The translations under genes were made by a program, and so were the position numbers. Below are positions 1 to 6,698 of a stretch of DNA of 10,368 nucleotides, in pieces. Every line of letters begins with the position of its first letter. The stretch's first letter is position 1. The notes below the pieces were generated by a model. It was not told where the DNA came from, searched no databases, and was given only the letters and a program-made list of their open reading frames with translations. This DNA is from an uncultured Lachnospiraceae bacterium (GTDB taxonomy: Bacteria; Bacillota; Clostridia; Lachnospirales; Lachnospiraceae): NCBI GenBank assembly GCA_902463835.1, contig CABQGZ010000074.1:1-10368 (forward strand). The letters run 5' to 3'.

Positions 1-7
1 TTGTCTC

Positions 8-431
8 ATGGATTTGACGCAGACACTGCAAGACAGCCGTAGCTACAGCTTGCCGCAAAACAGCCGCTTGGGCAGGTGCATGGTTTACGCCTTGCAGGAA
101 TTCAGCCCCGGTGAAAAGGTGTCCGAAATCTACCGCCAAAACAGCCCCAGCAAAAGATACATGCCCATACTCAGACCCTTGCAAGACGTCGGCACTTAGC
201 GAGCGGGCTGCAAAAGCAGCCTGCGAGGTTAGTGTCCGCTACGTCTGTGCACGGAGCGAGAGCGCGTCTGATATGGGCATGTATCTTTTGCTGGGGCGGA
301 ACTTATCGCTATATTAGGACATCTTTTCATCGGGGCGTCACTTCGTCAATTTCATCGTAAACCATGCACCTGCCCAAGCGGCGTCCCTTCGCCGCAAGAG
401 TAACGATCTCCTTGTTGCGCTAAATCCTCAT
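8..431. repeat. Giant imperfect palindrome (about 424 bp hairpin element)
   Basis: Nearly the whole stretch between the window start and the fbp stop codon folds back on itself. Seen directly: 63-89 is the perfect reverse complement of 356-382 (27 bases). 144-169 is the perfect reverse complement of 272-297 (26 bases). 105-124 matches 317-336 at 18 of 20 positions. The spacer between the last two blocks is 19 bases in each arm (125-143 and 298-316). Pairing continues inward with small bulges (171-176 with 266-271, 185-189 with 241-245, 191-196 with 231-237) to a terminal hairpin at 206-221. It continues outward more weakly (42-59 with 388-404, and an ATG-GATTT-like end at 8-21 with 416-431). 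The right edge touches the fbp stop codon. No transposase, T-tract or convincing gene is present. Candidates are a palindromic (MITE-like or REP-like) dispersed element or a long structured RNA. Which one is unknown. Confidence 0.8.
206..221. repeat. Terminal stem-loop of the long palindrome
   Basis: This is the innermost part of the large palindrome: GGCTGC at 206-211, loop AAAA at 212-215, and GCAGCC at 216-221. A G-T pair (205/222) and two further C-G pairs (203-204 with 223-224) extend the stem. The loop is a run of A on the plus strand and of T on the minus strand. It marks the centre of symmetry of the element and is not followed by a T-tract, so it does not look like an ordinary terminator. 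Confidence 0.7.
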
Positions 432-2384
432 TTACGCCTCCACTATCAGTCCTTCCCGGTAGGCCGCAAGCAGCTCCTCCAGGTCGTGGATGCTCTCCTT
501 TAGCGCCTTGCCCACGTCCGTGTCCGCCACGGTCTTGCGCTTCACCACCTGCTGTACCACCACGGTGTGGGAATGGATGTCGCTCTCGTTTAACACGGCC
601 TGCTCCACGGATTCGAAGGGCTCGTGGGCGGCCAGCAGCAGGCCGTAGGAATTGTAGATCAGCGTATATCCTGCGATTCCGGTCTTGGGCTGGTAGGCTT
701 TGGAGAAGCCTCCATCAATGATGAGAAGCTTTCCGTTGCATTTTACCGGAGATTCCCCCCTTTTGGACTCCACGGGAATGTGGCCGTTGATGATGTGGGA
801 GCCTTCCGTAGGGAGACCAAATTCTTTCAGAATCTTATTTACGATCTCCTCCTGCTCGATCAGCCTGTAATAGGGGTTCTTCGGTTCGTGATGGGTGGCC
901 GGATCTGCAATAAAATAGCGCTCAAAGGTAGTCATCTTGGACTTTCCAAACACTGGTGAGTTGGCATTCTTCCAGATAAACCACAGAATGTCAAGCCCCT
1001 TCTGCCTCTCCTCCTGGTCAACTGCAAAATATCCCTTTCTCGCATAGTGCTCCAGCACGTCGTAGAGCGCTTTCCCACTGTAGCCGGTTCCGAAAATATT
1101 CACCTCCCGAAAGGTTCCGTCCTCGTTCAATGGCACACAGCCGTGATACAGAAGATTGGAGTTGTACACCTTATACAGGCTCCCTTTGGAGTACAAAAAT
1201 CGGATATGGCGCTGAAGCTTTTCACAGTTGGCAAAGGCCTGGATCAGACGCTCCATCACATCCGCCTCCTCCGGTGTCAGCTCATAGGGATTGGCCGGAT
1301 CAATGGTAGGGAAGCAGCGTTCCTTCAGCGGATATTCCTTCCCCTCCACCAGAACAGTTCCCTTTTCCAGATCCATCTTGTCCAGCAGCAGCCGTTGTTC
1401 CATTTCAAATTCCGGACGCCGCAGGATCAGCTGTCCCTCCAGCTTGAACTGGATGATAGCAATGGCCTTGTGCATCTTCTCGTCCAACAAGGCTTCCTTT
1501 ACATCGTATTCATCCTCCCGGTAATCCAGCTGAAAGGCTTCACAGCTGTCCTTCTCATACTGGTTCATTGCGAACCTGGCCAGGGGGATCAGATTGATGC
1601 CGTAGCCTTCCTCCAGGATATTGAGATTCCCGTATTTTGCAGAAATGCGGATCACATTGGCAATACAACAGAGATTTCCGGCGGCAGCGCCCATCCACAG
1701 CACATCGTGATTGCCCCACTGAATGTCGACCGAATGGTGCTCCATCAAAGTATCCATCACAAGATGGGGATATGGACCTCTGTCAAAAATATCCCCTACC
1801 ACATGCAAATGATCCACCACAAACCGCCGAATCAGGTCGCACAGAGCCACAATCAGCTCTGACGCCCGCTTGGTGCGGATAACGGAGTTGACAATCTCAT
1901 TATAATAAGCCTCCTGATCTGATATATCCGGCCGACCGGTCATCAGCTCCTCAATTACATAGGCGAAATCTCTGGGCAAAGCCTTTCGCACCTTGGAGCG
2001 GGTGTATTTTGAGGAGGACACCTTACAGATCCGGATCAGCCGGTAGATGGTCACCTTGTACCAATCCTCGATATTTTGCTCCTGCCGCTGCACCTGCTTT
2101 AACTTCAACTCCGGATAGTAAATCAGAGTGGCAATAGCCTTCTTCTCCGCCATGGAAAAATTATTTCCAAACTCATCCTCAATCTTCCGCTTGATGGCTC
2201 CCGAACCGTTCTTCAATACATGCAAGAACTGCTCGTATTCCCCATGAATATCCGTGATAAAATGTTCTGTTCCCTTTGGAAGGCTCAAGATTGCCTGTAG
2301 ATTGATAATTTCCGTTGCTGCCTGGGCAATGGTCGGATACTGCTTTGCCAGTCCTCTTAGATACCGTATATCTGCTTCCTGCAT
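432..2384 (-). CDS. fbp: Fructose-1,6-bisphosphatase, class III
   Basis: This cytosolic enzyme hydrolyses fructose 1,6-bisphosphate to fructose 6-phosphate and phosphate, the committed gluconeogenic step. The product is about 650 residues, the usual size for the class III family of Firmicutes, which is unrelated to the shorter class I and II enzymes. The metallophosphatase signature is complete: DIHGEY (about 45-50), GDIFDRG (197-203), WGNHD (223-227), and near the C-terminus NGHIPV, IDGGFSKAYQ and AGYTLI. The start chosen is the ATG at 2384. It has an AAAGGGGA ribosome binding site 7 bases upstream, whereas the ATG at 2408, eight codons earlier, has none. The gene lies 56 bases downstream of dapB with no terminator between, so the two are probably co-transcribed. 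Its stop codon directly abuts the long palindrome. Identification is firm; co-transcription is inference. Confidence 0.96.
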   Translation of the reverse strand: MQEADIRYLRGLAKQYPTIAQAATEIINLQAILSLPKGTEHFITDIHGEYEQFLHVLKNGSGAIKRKIEDEFGNNFSMAEKKAIATLIYYPELKLKQVQRQEQNIEDWYKVTIYRLIRICKVSSSKYTRSKVRKALPRDFAYVIEELMTGRPDISDQEAYYNEIVNSVIRTKRASELIVALCDLIRRFVVDHLHVVGDIFDRGPYPHLVMDTLMEHHSVDIQWGNHDVLWMGAAAGNLCCIANVIRISAKYGNLNILEEGYGINLIPLARFAMNQYEKDSCEAFQLDYREDEYDVKEALLDEKMHKAIAIIQFKLEGQLILRRPEFEMEQRLLLDKMDLEKGTVLVEGKEYPLKERCFPTIDPANPYELTPEEADVMERLIQAFANCEKLQRHIRFLYSKGSLYKVYNSNLLYHGCVPLNEDGTFREVNIFGTGYSGKALYDVLEHYARKGYFAVDQEERQKGLDILWFIWKNANSPVFGKSKMTTFERYFIADPATHHEPKNPYYRLIEQEEIVNKILKEFGLPTEGSHIINGHIPVESKRGESPVKCNGKLLIIDGGFSKAYQPKTGIAGYTLIYNSYGLLLAAHEPFESVEQAVLNESDIHSHTVVVQQVVKRKTVADTDVGKALKESIHDLEELLAAYREGLIVEA

Positions 2385-2440
2385 GTATTGTCCCCTTTTA
2401 CATTTCATTATCGTTCGGTACTTTTCGTTGTATTTCGCTG

Positions 2441-3211
2441 CTACTCATTGCCTCTTGCAGCAATCACATCCCTCATATCATAGAAACCGGCTGGCTTCCC
2501 TTTCAAGAATTTAGCCGCCTCCATTGCGCCTTTTGCAAAAACACCCTTGGAGTACGCCGTGTGGGTAAAAGTGATCACCTCATCTGTCCCGGCAAAGATA
2601 ACCTCATGCTCTCCCACAATATTACCGCCGCGCACTGCCTGGATCCCAATCTCCATCTTGTCCCGCTTCTTCCGCTCCTGGGTTCTGTCATACTGATAGG
2701 AGTAAGCGTTGTCCAAGGCCTGGTTCAGGGAATCCGCCAAGGCCAGGGCGGTTCCACTGGGCGCGTCCACCTTCTGGTTATGGTGCTTTTCCACAATCTC
2801 CATGTCAAATCCGGCAGGTGCCAGAACCTTTGCCGCCTTCTGTAGGAGATCCAGCAGCATGTTGACGCCAAGGGACATATTGGCAGACTTGAGAACAGCA
2901 ACCTGTCTGGCAGCCTCCTCCACCCGCTGATTCTGCTCCTCGCTAAGTCCTGTAGTACATAAAACCACCGGAATCTTTCTTTCCACACTATAGCAAAGCA
3001 GTGCATCTACGGCTTTAGCGGAAGCGAAATCAATGATCACATCCGCCTCCACATCGCAGTCCCCTATATGCTGAAAAACAGGGTATTCATTCTTTACATG
3101 ATCCGAAATATCGATTCCTGCCACAATCGCAATATTCTCATCTTCTCTGCAAAGTCCTGTGATAACCTGTCCCATTTTTCCATTACAGCCGTGCATAATT
3201 ATTCTTGTCAT
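2441..3211 (-). CDS. dapB: 4-hydroxy-tetrahydrodipicolinate reductase
   Basis: DapB reduces 4-hydroxy-tetrahydrodipicolinate to tetrahydrodipicolinate with NAD(P)H in the diaminopimelate/lysine pathway, which supplies cell wall peptide and lysine. The product is 256 residues, normal for the family. It has the nucleotide-binding GCNGKMG loop (8-14), the DAPSGT substrate loop (149-154), and the EKHHNQK motif with the His pair 143-144 and Lys147 that match the catalytic His and Lys of the family. It also has the conserved RGGNIVGEHEV segment (194-204). The start at 3211 is chosen because the protein then begins MTRIIMHGCNG, as family members do, and an AGGAGG site lies 9 bases upstream. The longer in-frame start at 3295 would run through the promoter. 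It is the first gene of the apparent dapB-fbp unit. The leader is only about 20-25 bases, so there is no room for a lysine riboswitch. Confidence 0.96.
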   Translation of the reverse strand: MTRIIMHGCNGKMGQVITGLCREDENIAIVAGIDISDHVKNEYPVFQHIGDCDVEADVIIDFASAKAVDALLCYSVERKIPVVLCTTGLSEEQNQRVEEAARQVAVLKSANMSLGVNMLLDLLQKAAKVLAPAGFDMEIVEKHHNQKVDAPSGTALALADSLNQALDNAYSYQYDRTQERKKRDKMEIGIQAVRGGNIVGEHEVIFAGTDEVITFTHTAYSKGVFAKGAMEAAKFLKGKPAGFYDMRDVIAARGNE

Positions 3212-3220
3212 AAGTGTATT

Positions 3221-3226
3221 CCTCCT
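3221..3226 (-). promoter_or_regulatory. Ribosome binding site deciding the dapB start
   Basis: A perfect AGGAGG within AAAAAGGAGG on the minus strand lies 9 bases before the ATG at 3211. It supports that start over the upstream in-frame ATG at 3295. Confidence 0.85.
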
Positions 3227-3239
3227 TTTTCCTCTCTCT

Positions 3240-3268
3240 ATCATAGTAAAACTTTGTAGAAAATGCAA
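3240..3268 (-). promoter_or_regulatory. Sigma-A promoter for dapB-fbp
   Basis: On the minus strand a TTGCAT -35 box (3263-3268) is separated by exactly 17 bases from a TATGAT -10 box (3240-3245). These match the vegetative consensus at 4/6 and 5/6 positions. Transcription would start near 3233 and leave a short leader with the AGGAGG site. It lies just downstream of the terminator of the preceding gene, which fits an independent transcription unit. Predicted from sequence only. Confidence 0.75.
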
Positions 3269-3293
3269 CCATTTCTTCTGAAAAAGGACAGAC

Positions 3294-3327
3294 AAAGAGC
3301 TGGAGAAACATGCTTCTCCGGCTCTTT
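3294..3327 (-). terminator. Rho-independent terminator of the GH99-like gene
   Basis: This is a 14-base-pair stem. On the plus strand the left arm is AAAGAGCTGGAGAA (3294-3307), the loop is 3308-3313, and the right arm is 3314-3327, with a single non-Watson-Crick position. On the minus strand a T-rich stretch follows, ending in TTTTT near 3285. It begins 10 bases after the stop codon at 3338 and separates the surface-enzyme gene from dapB. Confidence 0.88.
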
Positions 3328-3337
3328 GCTCTAAATA

Positions 3338-6300
3338 CTATTCAAAACTTTCTCGTCTTTTATTCTGCTGATACCTTTTCCGCCCTACTGCCAAGATGCA
3401 CATACTGAGCAAAATCGTCCATGCCATTGCCAATCTGATATCTTTATCCCCGGTTTTAGGACTATCTATATGATCGTCTGGTTTCTCTGGCACCTCCGGT
3501 TTGCTGGGATCTGCCGGCTTCTCAGGTTTGGGATCTTCCTCTCCTGGATTCTCCGGCTTTTCTTCACTGCCCGGACGTAAAACCTGTTTAATTGCATCCA
3601 GTCTACCAGTATCTGCCTTTCCATCGCTGCCGTATGTTGGCATGATCCATCCGCCCTCGTCCAGCTCATTCCATGCATACATGATCACGGTATTCGCAAA
3701 GCTTGCATCCTGATTATTCTTGTTCCACTCTACAGCAGAATTCAGATTGTCTGCAATTTCTTTCGGAGTTGCCGTCTCTGCCCACTGTTCCGAGCCATAG
3801 GTTGTCCATGTAACCGGATCATCGATACGAGGGCGCGGATCCCATCCGGTACTAACAATCGGAACAACCTGAGCACCATAGCTCTTCCACAGATTCCAAT
3901 TACTTTGATCTGTCGCCATGACACTGGAATATGGAGAACCATTTGCACCGTATGAGGTATACGCACTCAGCGCATCTGCCTGCATCAGCTTCATGGTCTT
4001 CGCATTTGCTCCCATGACAACCACATATGGCTGAGTAATCCCCCGCTCTTCACACAAGCTCCGCAATTTTGATACGATCACAGCATTGGTAGAATATACA
4101 TATACCAACGGTCTTCCGTTTTGCACCTTCTGATAATTTTCTTCTTTAAATTGCTCAACCAACCAAGGATATTCGCTGGCCGGGAAATCAGAGGCCCCCA
4201 GCACCGCGCACCACTTCACTTCATTTCTGTACTGACTCGACAGGTACAAATTTCTTGCCAAATCCAGTGCCTGACGTCCTTCTGCACTCCGGTCACGGTA
4301 CATTACAAACGCCCAATAATCAATTCCTGCCTCTTTTGCATAATGAATCTCCTGATCTACGATCTCCTGCGTATATTGTGGAATATGTGCAGAATTCTCT
4401 CCGGTAACCTGGGCATACCATGGAAGACGGAAATGATATTTGTTGGGAGAAAGCACCCGCTCTGTCTGGGATCCTTCATCAAGCGGCTTCTCCGTTGATC
4501 CCCACACATCCCAGCGAATTGCGCCCACCGTCGTATCTTTTGAACGATTTTCAATACTCTGGGGAATGGCTTCCGGATATTCGGTTCTGTCTATATAAAT
4601 TCCGTTTGTGGCATATACCTCCACCTGGGCAATTCGCGCAACATTCTCACCGCCGCCCGTTCCGTCCTGCTGTACATTTCCCTCTGTCACATAGATACGC
4701 AGCTTACTGCTCGTCACCTCATCAAAGTTATGTATACGGTAATCCTCCGTATTATTTTCAATCTTCGGAAGACAATTCACCCAATCCGTTCCATTCCAAT
4801 ATTGGATTTCATAGGATTTCTGCTCGTATCCAGCTTTAAAGTATACCTCTACCCGCTTAAAGGATATCTCTTTTCCAAAATCCATCTGAATCCACTGAGG
4901 GCCTTTGGATACATCGGAAGCCCAATGCTTCCATCCTTCGGTACTCTGTTCTCCTCTTCCGTCCACGATAACGGTGGGAGCATATCCTTCCTGGGTACTG
5001 GAAGCTGTTACAGTAGCGCCCAACGCAAGATTCTGGTCATAATATACCTCCACCTCACTGATACGGGCTACGTTTTCTCCACCTCCCACACCGCTCTGAA
5101 GTACATTCCCTTCCGTTACATAAACTCTGAGTTTTGAGGTCTTTACCTTCTTGAAGGTATAAGTATTATGTGGCTCTGTATTATCCGTCACCTTACCGAA
5201 GCAATTCTTCCATGTGCCTCCATCCAGATATTGAACCTCATATCCCTTCTGGGTATAATTATCATGTAAATACATCTCAACCCGGTTAAAGGTTACATTT
5301 TTACCGAAGTCTATCTCAATCCACTGGGGGCCTTGGGATACATCAGAAGCCCAGTGCTGCCATCCACTGGTCGCTTTATTTCCATCTACGATTTTAGCCG
5401 GATTATACCCTTCCTGCGTACTGGAGGCTGTTACAGTTTTTCCAGCTGCCAGATTGTCCACGGATGGCTCATTGACCTCTTCCTTACTTATATTTACAAG
5501 GCTAAAATCATCCACATAAAGATCTGCAAGACAATCCTTTCCGCCAGTTCCAGTCTGAACATACATCTGTGCCGACGCGAGCATCCCGCTCCAGGTCATA
5601 TCCACTTCTGCTTCCAATTTCGTATACCGATCTGCACTGATCGCTACACGGCCTGTCTGTGCATAGACATCTTTCCCATTGTTATATTTGATCACAAGCA
5701 TAGGCTTGCAGACGCTGCCTTCCGGAAGTGTTCCCGCCAGCTTTACCCATGCGCTGATTTTATATTTTCCGGGTCCACAGGCATTCAGAACCGACGCCAC
5801 ATTCTGCACCGCTGTGCTCCAATCCTGAGTTCTATTTGTAATTTTCAGCGCATAGCTGCCCGTATGGGGGTTGGCGGTATCGATTGCTATATCTGCATAC
5901 TGCTTTGACCAATTTGTGGTATCTCCTGTCTCAAAGCCCGGATTTGTCAACATCTCTTCCACGCTTGCGCTTAAGCTTACCAGACTGAAATCATCCACGT
6001 AAAGATCTGCCAGACACTCCTTGCCGTTTCCGCTTTGTACATACAGCTGGGCATATTCCAGTGATCCTTCCCACGCTACATCTACCTCTGCTTCCAGCTT
6101 TGTATAGGTGTCAGCATTAATTTCAATCCGCTCTGTTTTTGCATAATGGTCACCAGCACCGTCCCTATACTTTAGAACCAGCATGGGCTTACAGACACTT
6201 CCGTTCTCAAGTGCCTTTGTAAGCTTTACTTGTGCACTGATGCGGTATTTTCCCGCGCCGTACTCCTTCAGGCTGTTTGCCACATTCTGAAATGCAGTGC

Positions 6301-6583
6301 CATAATCTGCAGTTCTGTTTGTAATCTTCAATGCATACTTACCTGTGCATGCATTCTCCTGACCCGTGATCTCCATGCCAGCTGCCTGGGTTGCCCATCC
6401 AGTCGTAGTTCCTGCCTCAAAGCCTGGATTTCCGAGCAGCTCCTTTGATCCCATTGTCTCCTCTGAAGCAGACACTGTCCACCCCTTAGCCGCTGGCCCA
6501 CTTAGGAGCATAGCACAGGCAAGCAGCAGTACCAGCCCACGACGGCCATTTCTTTTTGACCTTGATGTTCTTTTGTTTCTCAT
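3338..6583 (-). CDS. Cell-wall-anchored multimodular GH99/WbsX-like glycosidase
   Basis: This is a 1081-residue secreted surface protein. A basic N-terminus and hydrophobic stretch (about 16-30) form a signal peptide, probably cut near residue 40. Two CBM4/9-like modules follow (about 48-205 and 211-367, each starting NPGFE), then two F5/8 type C (CBM32-like) modules (about 375-514 and 517-657). The catalytic-type domain (about 664-1003) resembles GH99/WbsX proteins, with WYAQVTG, DYWAFVMYR and YAWNELDEGG. Glu973 and Glu976 have the ExxE spacing of the GH99 active site. A Pro/Glu-rich stalk (1007-1036), SPKTG (1041-1045), a membrane segment (1051-1067) and a basic tail make a sortase signal. 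An AAGGAGG site lies 6 bases before the ATG. Known GH99 enzymes cut alpha-mannosides internally, but the real substrate here is uncertain. It lies next to a uronate operon and may act on the same glycan; that is inference. Confidence 0.85.
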   Translation of the reverse strand: MRNKRTSRSKRNGRRGLVLLLACAMLLSGPAAKGWTVSASEETMGSKELLGNPGFEAGTTTGWATQAAGMEITGQENACTGKYALKITNRTADYGTAFQNVANSLKEYGAGKYRISAQVKLTKALENGSVCKPMLVLKYRDGAGDHYAKTERIEINADTYTKLEAEVDVAWEGSLEYAQLYVQSGNGKECLADLYVDDFSLVSLSASVEEMLTNPGFETGDTTNWSKQYADIAIDTANPHTGSYALKITNRTQDWSTAVQNVASVLNACGPGKYKISAWVKLAGTLPEGSVCKPMLVIKYNNGKDVYAQTGRVAISADRYTKLEAEVDMTWSGMLASAQMYVQTGTGGKDCLADLYVDDFSLVNISKEEVNEPSVDNLAAGKTVTASSTQEGYNPAKIVDGNKATSGWQHWASDVSQGPQWIEIDFGKNVTFNRVEMYLHDNYTQKGYEVQYLDGGTWKNCFGKVTDNTEPHNTYTFKKVKTSKLRVYVTEGNVLQSGVGGGENVARISEVEVYYDQNLALGATVTASSTQEGYAPTVIVDGRGEQSTEGWKHWASDVSKGPQWIQMDFGKEISFKRVEVYFKAGYEQKSYEIQYWNGTDWVNCLPKIENNTEDYRIHNFDEVTSSKLRIYVTEGNVQQDGTGGGENVARIAQVEVYATNGIYIDRTEYPEAIPQSIENRSKDTTVGAIRWDVWGSTEKPLDEGSQTERVLSPNKYHFRLPWYAQVTGENSAHIPQYTQEIVDQEIHYAKEAGIDYWAFVMYRDRSAEGRQALDLARNLYLSSQYRNEVKWCAVLGASDFPASEYPWLVEQFKEENYQKVQNGRPLVYVYSTNAVIVSKLRSLCEERGITQPYVVVMGANAKTMKLMQADALSAYTSYGANGSPYSSVMATDQSNWNLWKSYGAQVVPIVSTGWDPRPRIDDPVTWTTYGSEQWAETATPKEIADNLNSAVEWNKNNQDASFANTVIMYAWNELDEGGWIMPTYGSDGKADTGRLDAIKQVLRPGSEEKPENPGEEDPKPEKPADPSKPEVPEKPDDHIDSPKTGDKDIRLAMAWTILLSMCILAVGRKRYQQNKRRESFE
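4613..5461 (-). repeat. Tandem duplication of the F5/8C module within the gene
   Basis: Codons 375-514 and 517-657 of the surface enzyme encode two copies of the same module, offset by about 429 bases. Both carry the patterns TVTASSTQEGY, HWASDVS.GPQW, YVTEGNV and GGGENVARI. The bases are also alike. For example, the stretches coding WASDVS.GPQW, near 4890-4935 and 5318-5364, differ at only a few positions. This indicates a fairly recent internal duplication or ongoing gene conversion. Confidence 0.85.
5483..6442 (-). repeat. Tandem duplication of the CBM4/9-like module
   Basis: Codons 48-205 and 211-367 of the surface enzyme form a second tandem pair, offset by about 161 codons (483 bases). 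Shared strings are NPGFE.G, YALKITNRT, VCKPMLV.KY, YTKLEAEVD and CLADLYVDDFSLV. The copies are slightly more diverged in their N-terminal parts than in the last 60 residues. Confidence 0.85.
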
Positions 6584-6589
6584 TTTTAA

Positions 6590-6596
6590 CCTCCTT
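6590..6596 (-). promoter_or_regulatory. Ribosome binding site of the surface enzyme gene
   Basis: A perfect AAGGAGG on the minus strand lies 6 bases before the ATG at 6583, which fixes the start just before the signal peptide. Confidence 0.85.
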
Positions 6597-6613
6597 AGAA
6601 TTTGTTATACTTA

Positions 6614-6642
6614 ATTATATGGTGTTTCTTTTGTCCCTGAAA
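6614..6642 (-). promoter_or_regulatory. Promoter with perfect -10 and weak -35 for the surface enzyme
   Basis: On the minus strand a perfect TATAAT (6614-6619) lies about 18 bases upstream of the AAGGAGG site. At 17-base spacing the -35 position (6637-6642) reads TTTCAG, a poor match. A small dyad, CCCT-GAA-AGGG on the plus strand (6635-6645), overlaps the -35 position and could be a regulator site. A weak -35 with a perfect -10 fits activator-dependent, substrate-induced expression, but this is inference. I saw no match to the CcpA cre consensus. Confidence 0.6.
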
Positions 6643-6668
6643 GGGTTGCATTCTTGACATTGAGTGTT

Positions 6669-6686
6669 CTTTTTTCACTTTTTTCA
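6669..6686. repeat. Perfect 9-base tandem repeat upstream of the promoter
   Basis: CTTTTTTCA occurs twice head to tail (6669-6677 and 6678-6686), which reads TGAAAAAAG twice on the minus strand. It lies about 50 bases upstream of the -10 box of the surface enzyme gene. There it could act as an A-tract upstream element or a paired activator site, or be a chance low-complexity repeat. No terminator hairpin is visible in the 115-base gap that contains it. Confidence 0.6.
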
Positions 6687-6698
6687 CAACAAATGTCT

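Noticed and set aside
8..199. Plus-strand ORF of 63 codons in the left arm of the palindrome
   Set aside because: It lies entirely within the inverted repeat, its other arm is in a different frame with stops, and only 7 bases precede its ATG so no ribosome binding site can be judged. Better explained as part of the repeat.
111..317. Plus-strand ORF of 68 codons across the centre of the palindrome
   Set aside because: It spans the hairpin loop, has no ribosome binding site and no recognisable family; a by-product of the structured sequence.
42..404. The palindrome as a simple fbp terminator
   Set aside because: It is far too long, and no T-run follows the hairpin in the minus-strand direction.
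1047..1862. Plus-strand ORF of 271 codons
   Set aside because: It is antisense to fbp, which has clear family motifs over the same stretch. The antisense peptide matches nothing I recognise.
2385..2408. Longer fbp start at ATG 2408
   Set aside because: No ribosome binding site precedes it, while AAAGGGGA is well placed for the ATG at 2384.
3212..3239. Lysine riboswitch before dapB
   Set aside because: The predicted leader is only about 20-25 bases, too short for an L-box.
3212..3295. Longer dapB start at ATG 3295
   Set aside because: The extension would cover the promoter and the AGGAGG site, would overlap the terminator stem, and DapB proteins start at the MTRIIMHGCNG-like segment.
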